64,000 nucleotides of DNA from Burkholderia sp. USMB20 (GTDB lineage: Bacteria > Pseudomonadota > Gammaproteobacteria > Burkholderiales > Burkholderiaceae), in contig NZ_JTAN02000019.1 of the NCBI RefSeq assembly GCF_000949135.2, forward strand, positions 1 to 64,000. The letters run 5' to 3'. The translations under genes and the position numbers were made by a program. Below, one piece after another: positions 1-9,144 of the stretch; the stretch's first letter is position 1; every line of letters begins with the position of its first letter. The notes beneath the pieces are model-generated. The model searched no databases. It was not told the origin of the DNA and saw only the letters and a list, made by a program, of their open reading frames with translations.

Positions 1-2
1 GG

Positions 3-37
3 ACCCCGCACCCCGCACCCCGCACCCCGCACCCCGC
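3..37. repeat. 7-bp tandem repeat, five copies
   Basis: Five head-to-tail copies of ACCCCGC start the window. The unit is not a multiple of three and no gene is recognised over it. It may be a simple-sequence tract in the flank of a gene to the left. Confidence 0.85.
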
Positions 38-382
38 GGCTGGCGCGGCAATCCGCATCCGCGCACCACCGGCTCATGCGCGTGCCGACACCCGGCGAAA
101 TGCATCTCCACTCACTGTAGACGCAACCCCACCTTGATTCCGGATCGTATGAATTAAGATGCAGCCGGCACTTCGGGGTGTCCGGTGCTGGGCGACAGAG
201 GCAGTACGCAAGCCGTCGTCCGTACCGGAAGCAAAGGCCGTCCGCGCGATCGAACCGGGCGAGGCTCGACGAAAGCGCGGCATTCCATATCCATTGAATG
301 GCACTGCTTATCAATATGCGCGGCAGGTTCGACCTGCTGCACGGGCAAGCACATGCCGTCAATCCAGAACAAGAGGATTGTG
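38..382. other. Non-coding stretch before the first lipoprotein gene
   Basis: No convincing gene is seen. Open frames here look like GC-rich shadow frames. The last 100 bases are less GC-rich (around 285-320) and may hold the promoter of the lipoprotein gene at 383. Confidence 0.5.
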
Positions 383-1900
383 ATGAAACCCGTTACCTGG
401 ACGGCCATGGCCGTCGTTCTCGCGTTGACCGCATGCGGCGGCGACGACGTCTCGACCAAGAGCGGTGCGTCGCAGTCGACACCGACCTCTCCCGGATCAC
501 CTTCAGGCACGACATCGCCCGGCGGCGGCTCGAACGGCGGCTCGAATGGCGGGCCGACCGGCGGCGGAACCACGCAGCCGCAGGCCGGCTGGTCGACGGC
601 CGTCGCGGTGGACGGCAAGGGGCCGGAAGGCGACCCCAGCGTGACGATCGACGCGAGCGGCAATGCGCTCGCCACCTGGATGACCGTCGACCCGGCCAGT
701 CCGTACGGCAACAAAATGTGGGGCGCGCGCTATGTCCCCGGTTCGGGCTGGCAAAGCGCGACGCGGCTCGACACGAGCGACGGTACGCATTCGATGAACG
801 GGTTGACCGGCGTTCCGCCGCAGCTGGTCGGCAATGCGAGCGGCCAGGCGGTCGCGTTCTGGACCGAATGGATGCCGGGCCCCAACACGTACGCATTGTG
901 GGCGCGCCCGTACAGCCCGGGCGCCGGCTGGGGCACGGCGTCCGAACTGGCAGCGGACATGAGTGGGTCGTCCTATACGGCCGGGATCGACAGCCAGGGC
1001 AACGCGCTCGTCGCCTGGACGCAGTCGATCAGCCTGCTCGATACGCGCATCGCCTGGACGCGCTATGCGCAGGCGGGACAGTGGTCGCCCACGGCGCTGA
1101 TCCAGATGCCGGTGCAGACCGGGCCGGGTGCGGTGACCGGCGATACGGACAACGTGAGGCCGATGATGTCGGTCCTGTCGTCCGGCCGCGCGGTGCTCGC
1201 GTGGCGGCAGACCAACCATACGCATTCGGCGCTGTGGACGGCCACGTACGACCCGACCAACGGCTGGACCGACGTCAACCAGGCCGTGTCGAACACGAGC
1301 TTGTTTACGACGATCATCTCGCCGGCGGCCGGCATGGACGCGAAGGGCAACATCACGCTGGTGTGGGGGCAGCTCGACGTGACCGGCGGGCATCTCGAGA
1401 CGACCACGATGGCGCAACGCTTCGTCGCCGGCACCGGGTGGCAGCCGGCCGCGCCGGTGGCGCCGGCGATCACTGAGCCGACCGGCTTCATCGCGACGCC
1501 GATGCTGACCGTCAACGACAACGGCATCGCGGCCGTGATGTGGGCGGAGGGCGGCGCGGTGCTGCAGGCGAGCGTGTCCGATGCCGGCGGAAACTGGGGG
1601 CCGCTGCAGCGGCTGACGGAACACCTGAACGGGGCGGCCGCCCAGTACCCGCCGCTGGTGATCGACGCGGCGGGCCACGTGACGGTCGCATGGCAGGACA
1701 CGGGCTTGCCGGGCGCGTCGGCCGTCATCGCGGCCCGCTACCGGGACGGGGCGTGGAGCGCGTCGACGGTGGCGGCACAGAGCGCATCGTGGCCGGCGCT
1801 GGCCGTCAACGCGACGGGGTCGATGGCACTCCTCTGGCAATCGTACGTCGCGAGTATCGGCAGCCAGCTGCAGTCCAGTTTCTATACCCCGGGCTCGTGA
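383..1900 (+). CDS. Lipoprotein with sialidase-like beta-propeller repeats
   Basis: A 505-residue exported protein of unknown function. The start at 383 has an AAGAGG ribosome site 6-10 bases upstream; the frame is open further upstream but the signal peptide begins here. Residues 1-18 form a lipoprotein signal with lipobox LTAC and Cys18, followed by a Ser/Gly/Pro-rich linker to about residue 65. The rest holds eight copies of a G-x4-x-W strand motif (GNALATW, GQAVAFW, GNALVAW, GRAVLAW, GNITLVW, GIAAVMW, GHVTVAW, GSMALLW), spaced 40-70 residues, which suggests a beta-propeller. Domain and surface location are inferred. A second lipoprotein gene follows 31 bases downstream, so they may be co-transcribed. 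Confidence 0.85.
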   Translation: MKPVTWTAMAVVLALTACGGDDVSTKSGASQSTPTSPGSPSGTTSPGGGSNGGSNGGPTGGGTTQPQAGWSTAVAVDGKGPEGDPSVTIDASGNALATWMTVDPASPYGNKMWGARYVPGSGWQSATRLDTSDGTHSMNGLTGVPPQLVGNASGQAVAFWTEWMPGPNTYALWARPYSPGAGWGTASELAADMSGSSYTAGIDSQGNALVAWTQSISLLDTRIAWTRYAQAGQWSPTALIQMPVQTGPGAVTGDTDNVRPMMSVLSSGRAVLAWRQTNHTHSALWTATYDPTNGWTDVNQAVSNTSLFTTIISPAAGMDAKGNITLVWGQLDVTGGHLETTTMAQRFVAGTGWQPAAPVAPAITEPTGFIATPMLTVNDNGIAAVMWAEGGAVLQASVSDAGGNWGPLQRLTEHLNGAAAQYPPLVIDAAGHVTVAWQDTGLPGASAVIAARYRDGAWSASTVAAQSASWPALAVNATGSMALLWQSYVASIGSQLQSSFYTPGS

Positions 1901-1931
1901 TCGCGTTGCGCGGGAAACCGAAGGAGAAGCC

Positions 1932-2258
1932 ATGAAGAAGACCTTGCTTTGCACCGTACGGACCGCGCTGGGCGCCGCGGCCGCCGGCCTCGCGCTGGCC
2001 GGTTGCGGCACGACGCAGATGAACATGACCGACGTGCAGACATCGACCGCGAAGACGATCGGCCTTGCGTCGTCGGACGAAATCACGATCGCCAACGTGC
2101 AGTACGGGAAGAAGAACGGGCTCGGCGGCCAGCAGGTGAGTTACGACGCGACCACCGGCAAGGGGCGGCGCTTCACCTGCACCGTGTTCATGATTCCCGG
2201 CCTCACGCCGATCGACCGGCCGACGTACAACGACTGGGAATGCCATCCGCGTCGCTGA
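1932..2258 (+). CDS. Small lipoprotein of unknown function
   Basis: A 108-residue protein with a lipoprotein signal peptide: KK start, hydrophobic stretch, lipobox LAGC with Cys25. The mature part, about 84 residues, has no family I recognise. AAGGAG sits about 6 bases before the ATG. It lies 31 bases after the propeller lipoprotein, in the same direction, so a two-gene unit of envelope proteins is likely. Confidence 0.8.
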   Translation: MKKTLLCTVRTALGAAAAGLALAGCGTTQMNMTDVQTSTAKTIGLASSDEITIANVQYGKKNGLGGQQVSYDATTGKGRRFTCTVFMIPGLTPIDRPTYNDWECHPRR

Positions 2259-2385
2259 CGCCCGCGCTGCCCGCCGCGCGCATGTCGATCGACGGCGCGG
2301 CGGGCACTGCGACGAACCCGCTGTCCACCGCCGCATTTTGGTCCGATAATCGACGAACCGATCCCTTCCTTTCCTGTCGGCTCGA

Positions 2386-3453
2386 ATGAAAACTGCCATG
2401 GATCAAGCGGATGCCATCCCCGTCTTCAAGTTTCGTACCACCGACTATCCGGTGCGGGACCGATTCCACGTGTGGGTCAAGGACATGCTCTGCGACTACC
2501 GGCTGGACGACCTCGGCGACTACGGCGCGTTCAACGCGGAAGCGACCGGCGCGGCGCTCGGCCCGCTGATCTTCTCGAGCCGATGCTGGCGGTCGCGCGC
2601 GCCGACCTACTCGGTGCACCGCACGACGCGGCGGATCCGGCTCGACGGCCAGGATTCGGTCCGCTTCACGCTGCTGCTGGGCGGGCATCTTACGTGCCGC
2701 ACAGGCGGGCCGGAACTGGTCAAGCGCGCGGGCGACCTGTTCGTCTATGACGTCGCGCAGGTCAACGATTGCCGGGTCGAGGCCGGCGACGTGATCAGCC
2801 TCGTGGTGCCGCGCTATCTGCTGCCGCCCCATGCGGCGAACGCGCACGGGCAGACGCTGGCGAGCGGTGTCGGGCGGCTGCTCGGCGACCAGATGCTGTC
2901 GCTGCACCGCAACCTGCCGAACCTGCGCACGCACGAATTGCCGAGCGTCGTGCAATCGTTGCTGCTGCTCATGAGCGCGGCCGTCGCCCCGAGCGCACAG
3001 GCGTTCGACGAGGCGCGCGGCCCGATCGACACCGCGCTGATCGAGCGCGTGCGGCGCTATATCGACGCGCACCTGCTGGAGCCCGACCTCGCACCCGAGC
3101 GGATCTGCCGGGACATCGGCGTGTCGCGGGCGCGGCTTTATCAGCTGTTCAAGGAAGAGGGCGGCGTGATGCGGCAGATCACGCGCAGGCGGCTGCGTCA
3201 CGCGTACCACGTGCTCGGCGATCCGCAGCGCCGGCACCAGCGCATCGCGGAGATTGCATGGGCGCACGGCTTTCCGGACGAGAAGTACTTCCATCGGCTG
3301 TTCAAGGCCGAGTTCGGCCATACGCCGAAGGAAACGCCGGCATGCGCGGCGGCGCCGGTTCTGCTGCCGTTCGGCGCGGACGATGACAGCCGCTGGGGAG
3401 ACGGCGGGCGACTGAAGGGGTGGACGCTACCGTTCGGGGTACTCAACAACTGA
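2386..3453 (+). CDS. AraC-family transcriptional regulator
   Basis: A 355-residue regulator. The N-terminal ~200 residues resemble the AraC-binding-2 cupin-like domain. The C-terminal ~100 residues hold the double helix-turn-helix of the family: ICRDIGVSRARLYQLFKEE, then IAEIAWAHGFPDEKYFHRLF, with the usual F-x-x-x-FG-x-TP-K tail. An in-frame ATG at 2398 is an equally plausible start; neither has a clear ribosome site. The effector and targets are unknown. The neighbouring lipoprotein genes upstream and a nuclease-like gene on the other strand give no obvious hint. Confidence 0.9.
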   Translation: MKTAMDQADAIPVFKFRTTDYPVRDRFHVWVKDMLCDYRLDDLGDYGAFNAEATGAALGPLIFSSRCWRSRAPTYSVHRTTRRIRLDGQDSVRFTLLLGGHLTCRTGGPELVKRAGDLFVYDVAQVNDCRVEAGDVISLVVPRYLLPPHAANAHGQTLASGVGRLLGDQMLSLHRNLPNLRTHELPSVVQSLLLLMSAAVAPSAQAFDEARGPIDTALIERVRRYIDAHLLEPDLAPERICRDIGVSRARLYQLFKEEGGVMRQITRRRLRHAYHVLGDPQRRHQRIAEIAWAHGFPDEKYFHRLFKAEFGHTPKETPACAAAPVLLPFGADDDSRWGDGGRLKGWTLPFGVLNN

Positions 3454-3515
3454 GCGGATCACGCGTGACGATTCAACGCGGAAGTCGCGCCATTCGTGCC
3501 ATTCGCGCTCGCACG

Positions 3516-4922
3516 TCACGCCTCGTTCGCAGCGCTGTCGCCCATGTCGCCTTCGATCGCGGCCATCAGATCGTCGACGCCCACCATCAGCGCCCGAACC
3601 TGCCGCAGCGATTCGTACTGGTGCAGCACCGTGCGCCATGACGGCAGTTCCAGCAGCGCTTGCCAGACGGCGCCGAGGCCGTGGTGATCGGCATCCGTGC
3701 ATTGCGCGAGCGCGCTCGCGTATTCGAGGCTCGCCGGCGCCGACAGCAACTGCATCCGGCTTGCGGCACCCAGCAGGCGCGGCGCCGGGTCTGCCGACGC
3801 ATCGCAGCAGTACAGCACTTCGCGCTGCAATGCCGCGTCGTCGATCGTCAGCGCGCGCAGCGACGCGCCGTGCAGGCGTACCGTGCCTTCGCGCGTGTCG
3901 AACGCATAGACGGTGTCCGGATCGGCTTGCGCGAGCAGGCTCAGGCCGCGCAGCAGGCGCGGCAGATCGGTCGTCGCGGCATCCGCGGACGCTTTCGCTT
4001 CGACGAGAAACACGACGTGCCACGCGGCCGACGGATCGTCGCCGCGCGCGCGAGCGAGCAGCACCGCATCCCACTCGGTTTTCGCGCGGTCGTGCTTGGC
4101 CGGTATCGAGGCCGGCACGCGCATCGACGTGACCACGCGATACGTGCGCTGCGCATCGCTCGCGTCGAGCTGCGCGGCCAGGGCGTCGAGCGCCTGCGCG
4201 GCCAGCGCCTCGACGGCCGCGCCCCGCTGTTGCGACGTGACACCTTGCGCGACGGCGAGCGCGCTGCCTTCGAGCGGACCCTGGCGGCTCCACAGCGTGC
4301 GGTACAGCCGGACGTCCGGATCCGGCGCCAGCGCATCGAGACGCCGCAGCCGCCCGAGCGCGGCGCTGTCCTTCAGTCTGGCGACGTCCTGTTCGAACGC
4401 GGTGTCGGTCGCCATCTCCGGCCGCGCGAGCAGCTGCCGCAGCGCGGCGTCGAGATCATCCCACGACGCGCCGGCCGCGGCCGCATGCAGCCGCGCGAGC
4501 GGCTCGCGTTGCCATGCCTGCGCATGCCGTTCGAGCCGGGCCGGATGCGCGATCGTGTTGACGGCCGAGCGCAGCGCGCGCCGGTCCTGCTCGGCATGCG
4601 CGGCGAGCGAAGCGTATTCGCGCACGGCCGCCGCGCGATGCCGAAGCACCGCGGCCTGGAAGGCGGGGTCGCCGGATTGCGGGTCCATCGCGTCGCCGAT
4701 CATCCGCGCGAGCGCATCGATGAAGCGGCGTTGCAATGCGGGGTCGGGCGTGCGGCCGTCGGCCTGCATCCGGCGCGCTTCCTCGATCGCGACGGCGATG
4801 ACGACGGCCGGGTTCGCGGCGTCGGCCAGCGACGGCGCATGCACGAGCGGCGGCAACCGGTAGCGGCGATCGACGGTGCGCAGGACTTCGTCCAGCAGGG
4901 CGGGCAACGGTGTCGGCGGCAT
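3516..4922 (-). CDS. Unrecognised protein with PD-(D/E)XK nuclease-like core
   Basis: A 468-residue soluble protein that I cannot assign to a named family. The first ~240 residues are alpha-helical, rich in Ala, Arg and Leu. Residues 240-320 contain the order expected for a PD-(D/E)XK nuclease fold: Glu248 in a helix (AAVEALAAQAL), Asp285 in EWDAVLL, then E308-A-K310 in VVFLVEAKAS after a hydrophobic strand. That spacing matches the Glu-Asp-ExK active site of restriction-endonuclease-like enzymes. The C-terminal part is again helical. No signal peptide or membrane segment. It stands alone, convergent with the AraC gene, and no partner methyltransferase or helicase is nearby. The nuclease call is inference from motif spacing only. 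Confidence 0.6.
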   Translation of the reverse strand: MPPTPLPALLDEVLRTVDRRYRLPPLVHAPSLADAANPAVVIAVAIEEARRMQADGRTPDPALQRRFIDALARMIGDAMDPQSGDPAFQAAVLRHRAAAVREYASLAAHAEQDRRALRSAVNTIAHPARLERHAQAWQREPLARLHAAAAGASWDDLDAALRQLLARPEMATDTAFEQDVARLKDSAALGRLRRLDALAPDPDVRLYRTLWSRQGPLEGSALAVAQGVTSQQRGAAVEALAAQALDALAAQLDASDAQRTYRVVTSMRVPASIPAKHDRAKTEWDAVLLARARGDDPSAAWHVVFLVEAKASADAATTDLPRLLRGLSLLAQADPDTVYAFDTREGTVRLHGASLRALTIDDAALQREVLYCCDASADPAPRLLGAASRMQLLSAPASLEYASALAQCTDADHHGLGAVWQALLELPSWRTVLHQYESLRQVRALMVGVDDLMAAIEGDMGDSAANEA

Positions 4923-5056
4923 GGCGAATGACGGAAAGGCACGCGGTTCAAGCGTGACGGGCGTTGTGCAACGGTATCACGCAGCGTCGGCAGGCGGGGC
5001 GGGCGCCGCGTTCGTCGCGAGCCGCGCCCGCCGCTGAACGTCAGGCCGTCAGCCCG

Positions 5057-5818
5057 TCAAGCCGTCAGCGTCACCGACAGGCTGCCGAGTTCACCGAAGC
5101 GCACCGTCAGCGCATCGCCGAGCGGCACGTCGATCGCACCCGCATACGAACCGGTCGTCACGATCTGGCCGGCCCGCGCGCCGTCGCCGCGCGATGCGAG
5201 GAAATTGACCAGCCATACCAGCGGCTTGAGCGGATCGCCGTCCGGATGACGGCCGTCGATCGTGCGATTCAGCGCACCCTCGAACGACAGCGCGAGCGTC
5301 TCGAGCGGCACGTTCAATCCGTCGGGCACGACGGGACCCACGCACAATCCCTGGTTGAACTGCCCGTCGGCGAGCAGTTCGAACTTCGATGCGCGCGCGG
5401 GCTCCGCATAGCGGCAACCCAGCACCTCGAGCACGATGCGCACTTCGCGGATCGCGCCGCGCACGTCGTGCTCGTCGTACGGCTGCGCGCGGGCGGGCAG
5501 GTCGCGATCGAGCACGAACGCGATTTCCGGCTCGATCCGCACGATCGGGCCGCCGACGACGCGGTACGGCGCATCGGCTGCGCGGATCGTCGACGCGAAG
5601 ATCGGCGCGACGATCACGCGGTCGGGCGGCGGCAGCGCGCATTTCCATCCGCCGATGGATTCGCCGAGCAGGTCGGCGACGCGATGCTGGATCGCGAGTG
5701 CGGTATCGACGTTCTCGGGGCGCAAGGCGTCGGGCAGCAGCGGGCCGGGCACGCCGGCATGGCGGGCGGCGACGAGATGCTGGGCGGCGCCGTCCACGCG
5801 TTCGGTAGTCGTTGTCAT
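5057..5818 (-). CDS. 2-keto-4-pentenoate hydratase family protein (MhpD/HpcG type)
   Basis: A 253-residue enzyme of the fumarylacetoacetate-hydrolase-like hydratase/decarboxylase family, which adds water to 2-hydroxy-dienoates in meta-cleavage pathways of aromatic degradation. Recognisable family segments are the W-K-C-A region near residue 48, EPEIAFVLDRDLP near 95, and the C-terminal VLVTTGSYAGA-like stretch (IVTTGSYAGA). Start set at 5818 because the sequence upstream is not family-like. No other meta-cleavage genes are adjacent, so the true substrate is uncertain. Confidence 0.8.
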   Translation of the reverse strand: MTTTTERVDGAAQHLVAARHAGVPGPLLPDALRPENVDTALAIQHRVADLLGESIGGWKCALPPPDRVIVAPIFASTIRAADAPYRVVGGPIVRIEPEIAFVLDRDLPARAQPYDEHDVRGAIREVRIVLEVLGCRYAEPARASKFELLADGQFNQGLCVGPVVPDGLNVPLETLALSFEGALNRTIDGRHPDGDPLKPLVWLVNFLASRGDGARAGQIVTTGSYAGAIDVPLGDALTVRFGELGSLSVTLTA

Positions 5819-6084
5819 GTCGGTTGAGCGAGTTGAAAGTGAGCCGGCAAAAAAGGGCCGGACGAAGGTCGTAACGTCGATGATAGCGCCTTCGGCGGCA
5901 TGGCCGCTCGGCAGCCCGGTTCGGCCACCGGGACGGCGCCCCGGCTGCTCCGCGTGGCGCTTTGCCGCACGACCCGCTGTCGGGGGAATCTTGATCGCCG
6001 TCAACCTTCGAACCGGCCGTCCGCCGATGATGGGCACATGGCCGCGCGCGACCGCGCCCGGCAACTCACCCCAGCGAGGTTCGC

Positions 6085-6564
6085 ATGTACAAGAAGATCA
6101 TGGTGGCCGTCGACGGCAGCGCTTCGTCGAAACAGGCGCTTGCCGAGGCAGTGAAGGTGGCACTGGCGGGCGACACGCACGTCAGCGCCGTCTATGTGGT
6201 CGACAAGTCGGTGCTGTTCACGTACGCGGGCCGTTTCGACCCGCACGCGCTCATCGAGGAAATCCGCGACGACGGGCGCAAGGTGCTGCGTGAAGCCGAA
6301 CAGATCATCGCACTGGCCGGCGCGAAGGGCGAGGCCGAGCTCGTCGAAACCGAGAGCATCGGCGAGGACGTCGCGGAACGCCTGCAGCGTTACGTGACGG
6401 AGCGCGGGATCGACCTCGCGGTGGTCGGCACGCACGGGCGGCGCGGCATCCGGCGCGTGCTGCTCGGGAGCGTCGCCGAACGCTTCGTGCGCGGTGCGAA
6501 GTGCCCGGTGCTGCTGATTCGCGGCGATGATGCCGGCGAGCCGGCGTCCGCCGCGGCAGCCTGA
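6085..6564 (+). CDS. Universal stress protein, UspA family
   Basis: A 159-residue single-domain Usp protein. It begins with the standard strand MYKKIMVAVDGSASSKQAL and ends with the nucleotide-binding signature G-x2-G-x9-G-S (GTHGRRGIRRVLLGSVAE) followed by CPVLLIR, which places it among ATP-binding Usps. An AGCGAGG-type ribosome site precedes the ATG. A tiny membrane-protein gene follows 12 bases later and is probably co-transcribed. Confidence 0.92.
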   Translation: MYKKIMVAVDGSASSKQALAEAVKVALAGDTHVSAVYVVDKSVLFTYAGRFDPHALIEEIRDDGRKVLREAEQIIALAGAKGEAELVETESIGEDVAERLQRYVTERGIDLAVVGTHGRRGIRRVLLGSVAERFVRGAKCPVLLIRGDDAGEPASAAAA

Positions 6565-6576
6565 CGCGAGCGCGCG

Positions 6577-6768
6577 ATGATACGTCGCCAGTACCGGATC
6601 GTCGTCGCGGCGATCGCCGTGTTCGTGTCGCTCGCGGGGATGATGGCCGTCGTGACCGGGCTGCTGTTCGACGCGACGATCGCGCTGCGCGGCGGCGCGA
6701 TCGCGTTGATCGTCGGCGTGGCCTGCTTTGTCGTGATGCTCAACCCGGGGCCGAAGGGCGAGGGGTGA
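6577..6768 (+). CDS. Small membrane protein, 63 residues
   Basis: Two hydrophobic segments (about residues 9-30 and 38-56) joined by a short acidic/aliphatic loop and ending in a charged tail GPKGEG. It starts 12 bases after the usp stop codon. Function unknown. The membrane pattern and position support a real gene, but the upstream spacing gives only a weak ribosome site. Confidence 0.55.
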   Translation: MIRRQYRIVVAAIAVFVSLAGMMAVVTGLLFDATIALRGGAIALIVGVACFVVMLNPGPKGEG

Positions 6769-6917
6769 CGCGCGGCCGGCGTCGGTTCTGTCCATGCGGC
6801 GCATGCCTGTGACAGGCTGACCGTTGCCGCGCGAAGCCGCAGACCCCGGCATCGCGCGCGTGTCTCGCAGCGCTCGAGGCGTTTTCGAGCGTCGGCGGTT
6901 CTGTCAAACTGGCGCCC

Positions 6918-8654
6918 ATGACACCGCGCCTCGCCTCACCGCCTTCCTCCGATTCCGCGCCTGCGCCCGCAGGTTTTCCCGACGCCGACGAACTGGCCGC
7001 GCTGCGAGCGTGGTATGCGGGCATGACCGTGCGTCAGGCCGTCGAGCGCTATCTGCCCGATCGTCTCGGCGAAGGGCGCTCGGCGCGCGGCGTGATCGGC
7101 GGGATTCGCCGCCGCCTCGTGCGCGTCGCGCGGCAGGTCGGGCGACCCGACCTCGCGGAGCAGCTCGGTCATGCCGACAGCGCGCGCATCCAGATGGCGA
7201 AGGCCGCGACCGATGCGATCGGCGTGCTGCGCCATGCGCGCGCGCCGGTGCCGCAGATCAGCGACGACGTCGGCTTGTGGCTGCCGGCGCGCGCCGTCGT
7301 CGCACTGCGTGCGCACGGGATTGCGACGCTGGCCGACCTGACCGTGCGGATTCCGCGACGGCGTCAGTGGTGGCGCGCGATCGCGGGGCTCGGCATGGCG
7401 AGCGCGCGGCATATCGAGGCGTTCTTTTCCGCGCATCCCGACCTGACCGAGCGGGCGCGCGCGCTGATCGCGGCCACGCCGCGCAGCGGCATCGTGCCGT
7501 GGGAGCAGCTGAAGCTGCCGCACGAAGTCGACGGATCGAACGGCACGTTCCGCGCGCCGCGCGCAACCAGCACGCTCGACGCGGACAACGATTACGCGGC
7601 CGTGCACGCGTGGCTGTCGCTGCACGAATCGGCCGCGACGCGCCGCGCGTACCGGAAGGAAGCCGAGCGGCTGATCCTGTGGGCGATCGTCGAGCGCGGG
7701 CGCGCGCTGTCGTCGCTGACCACCGAGGATGCGGTCGCGTATCGCGCGTTCCTGCGCAACCCGGCGCCGCACGAGCGCTGGGTCGGGCCGGTGCGGCCGC
7801 GCGGCGCGCCGGACTGGCGGCCGTTTTCGGGCGGGCTGTCCGCGCGCTCGGCCGCGTACACGCTGTCGGTGCTCGGCGCGCTGTTCCGCTGGCTGATCGA
7901 GCAGCGCTACCTGCTCGCGAATCCGTTCGCGGGCGTCAAGGTGCGCGACACGCGCGGCGCGAATGCGCTCGACACGTCGCATGCGTTCACCGAAGGCGAG
8001 TGGCTGCTCGTGCGCACGATCGCGGACGGGCTCGAGTTTCGCAAGGACAAACCGTCCGGCGCGCCGCAGTCCGGCTGGACGCCGGCCGCCGCGCAACGGC
8101 TGCGCTTCATCCTCGACTTCGGCTATGCGACCGGGCTGCGTGCGAGCGAGCTGGTCGGCGCGACGCTCGGCGACATCGAAACGGACGCGCACGGCGATGC
8201 ATGGCTGAAGGTGATCGGCAAAGGCAGCAAGGCCGCGCGTGTCGCGCTGCCGCCGCTCGCGCGCACGGCGCTCGACCGGCATCTGGTCGCGCGGCGGCTG
8301 CCGGTGACGCCGGTGCGCTGGCGCCCGGATACGCCGCTGATTCCGAGCCTCGCGGAAGACGGCGCGGCCGGCATCACGAGCGTGCGGCTGTGGAAGGTGA
8401 TGCAGCGGTTCTTCGCGCAGACGGCCGCGCTCGTCGATGACGACAATCCTGCGCTCGCGCAGAAGCTGCGGCAGGCCAGCCCGCACTGGATGCGCCATAC
8501 GCACGCGACGCATGCGCTCGCGCGCGGCGCGGAGCTGACGACGGTGCGCGACAACCTGCGGCATGCGTCGATCTCGACGACGTCGATTTATCTGCATGGG
8601 GACGACGTGAAGCGGGCGCGGCAGATGTCGAGTGCGTTTTCGGCTGACAAATGA
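6918..8654 (+). CDS. Tyrosine recombinase with extra N-terminal domain
   Basis: A 578-residue site-specific recombinase. Residues 1-~190 look like the phage-integrase-associated DUF3701 domain (AWYAGMTVRQAVERYLPDRL start). A SAM-like core-binding domain follows at about 220-330, and a C-terminal catalytic domain at about 350-570. Catalytic signatures: Arg in GYATGLRASELVGATL, the H-x-x-R box HWMRHTHATH, the second His in RDNLRHASISTTSIYLH, and the Tyr nucleophile in that last segment. No phage genes, attachment repeats or tRNA lie next to it, so it is probably a resident recombinase rather than a prophage integrase. Confidence 0.88.
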   Translation: MTPRLASPPSSDSAPAPAGFPDADELAALRAWYAGMTVRQAVERYLPDRLGEGRSARGVIGGIRRRLVRVARQVGRPDLAEQLGHADSARIQMAKAATDAIGVLRHARAPVPQISDDVGLWLPARAVVALRAHGIATLADLTVRIPRRRQWWRAIAGLGMASARHIEAFFSAHPDLTERARALIAATPRSGIVPWEQLKLPHEVDGSNGTFRAPRATSTLDADNDYAAVHAWLSLHESAATRRAYRKEAERLILWAIVERGRALSSLTTEDAVAYRAFLRNPAPHERWVGPVRPRGAPDWRPFSGGLSARSAAYTLSVLGALFRWLIEQRYLLANPFAGVKVRDTRGANALDTSHAFTEGEWLLVRTIADGLEFRKDKPSGAPQSGWTPAAAQRLRFILDFGYATGLRASELVGATLGDIETDAHGDAWLKVIGKGSKAARVALPPLARTALDRHLVARRLPVTPVRWRPDTPLIPSLAEDGAAGITSVRLWKVMQRFFAQTAALVDDDNPALAQKLRQASPHWMRHTHATHALARGAELTTVRDNLRHASISTTSIYLHGDDVKRARQMSSAFSADK

Positions 8655-8761
8655 GCTGGGGAGCAGGGGGAGCACGGTGCACGAGCGATTGCGCGACGAT
8701 TGAACGGAACGACACCGCATCGGTGACGGTCAGAACGGTTATTCGATCACGGAGCGCATGA

Positions 8762-9085
8762 ATGGCATCGAGTCAGGGAACCGTCGATTTCATCGTTGAG
8801 CAGATGGCTGCGGCGGGCGCCGTGTCGGCCCGCAAGATGTTCGGCGAATATGGCATCTACTGCGACGGCAAGATGGTCGCGCTGGTGTGCGACGACCGGT
8901 TGTTCGTCAAGCCGACGCCCGACGGGCGTGCGTTTCTCGGTGCGTGCGAGGAAGGTCCGCCGTATCCGTCGGCGAAGCCACATCTTGTCATCGGAGGAGA
9001 GCGCTGGGACGACCGCGAATGGCTGTCGACGCTGATCCGGATCACGGCCGCGCAACTGCCGGTGCCGGTGAAGCGGAGCCGATAG
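8762..9085 (+). CDS. TfoX N-terminal domain protein
   Basis: A 107-residue protein consisting only of the TfoX/Sxy N-terminal domain (ARKMFGEYGIYCDGKMVALV, then RLFVKPT and a YP-x-A-KPH segment). Full-length TfoX/Sxy activates competence genes, but single-domain members are common in proteobacteria and their role is unclear. Start chosen at the ATG at 8762, matching the family's N-terminus. Neighbours are not competence genes. Confidence 0.85.
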   Translation: MASSQGTVDFIVEQMAAAGAVSARKMFGEYGIYCDGKMVALVCDDRLFVKPTPDGRAFLGACEEGPPYPSAKPHLVIGGERWDDREWLSTLIRITAAQLPVPVKRSR

Positions 9086-9144
9086 CGGTCGGCGTATTCT
9101 GTGAACCATGCGCGCTTCCCCCGCGCCCCCGCTGGAGCACAAGA

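Noticed and set aside
6918-8654. Prophage or integrative element
   Set aside because: Only a recombinase is present; neighbours are ordinary genes and no attachment repeats were seen.
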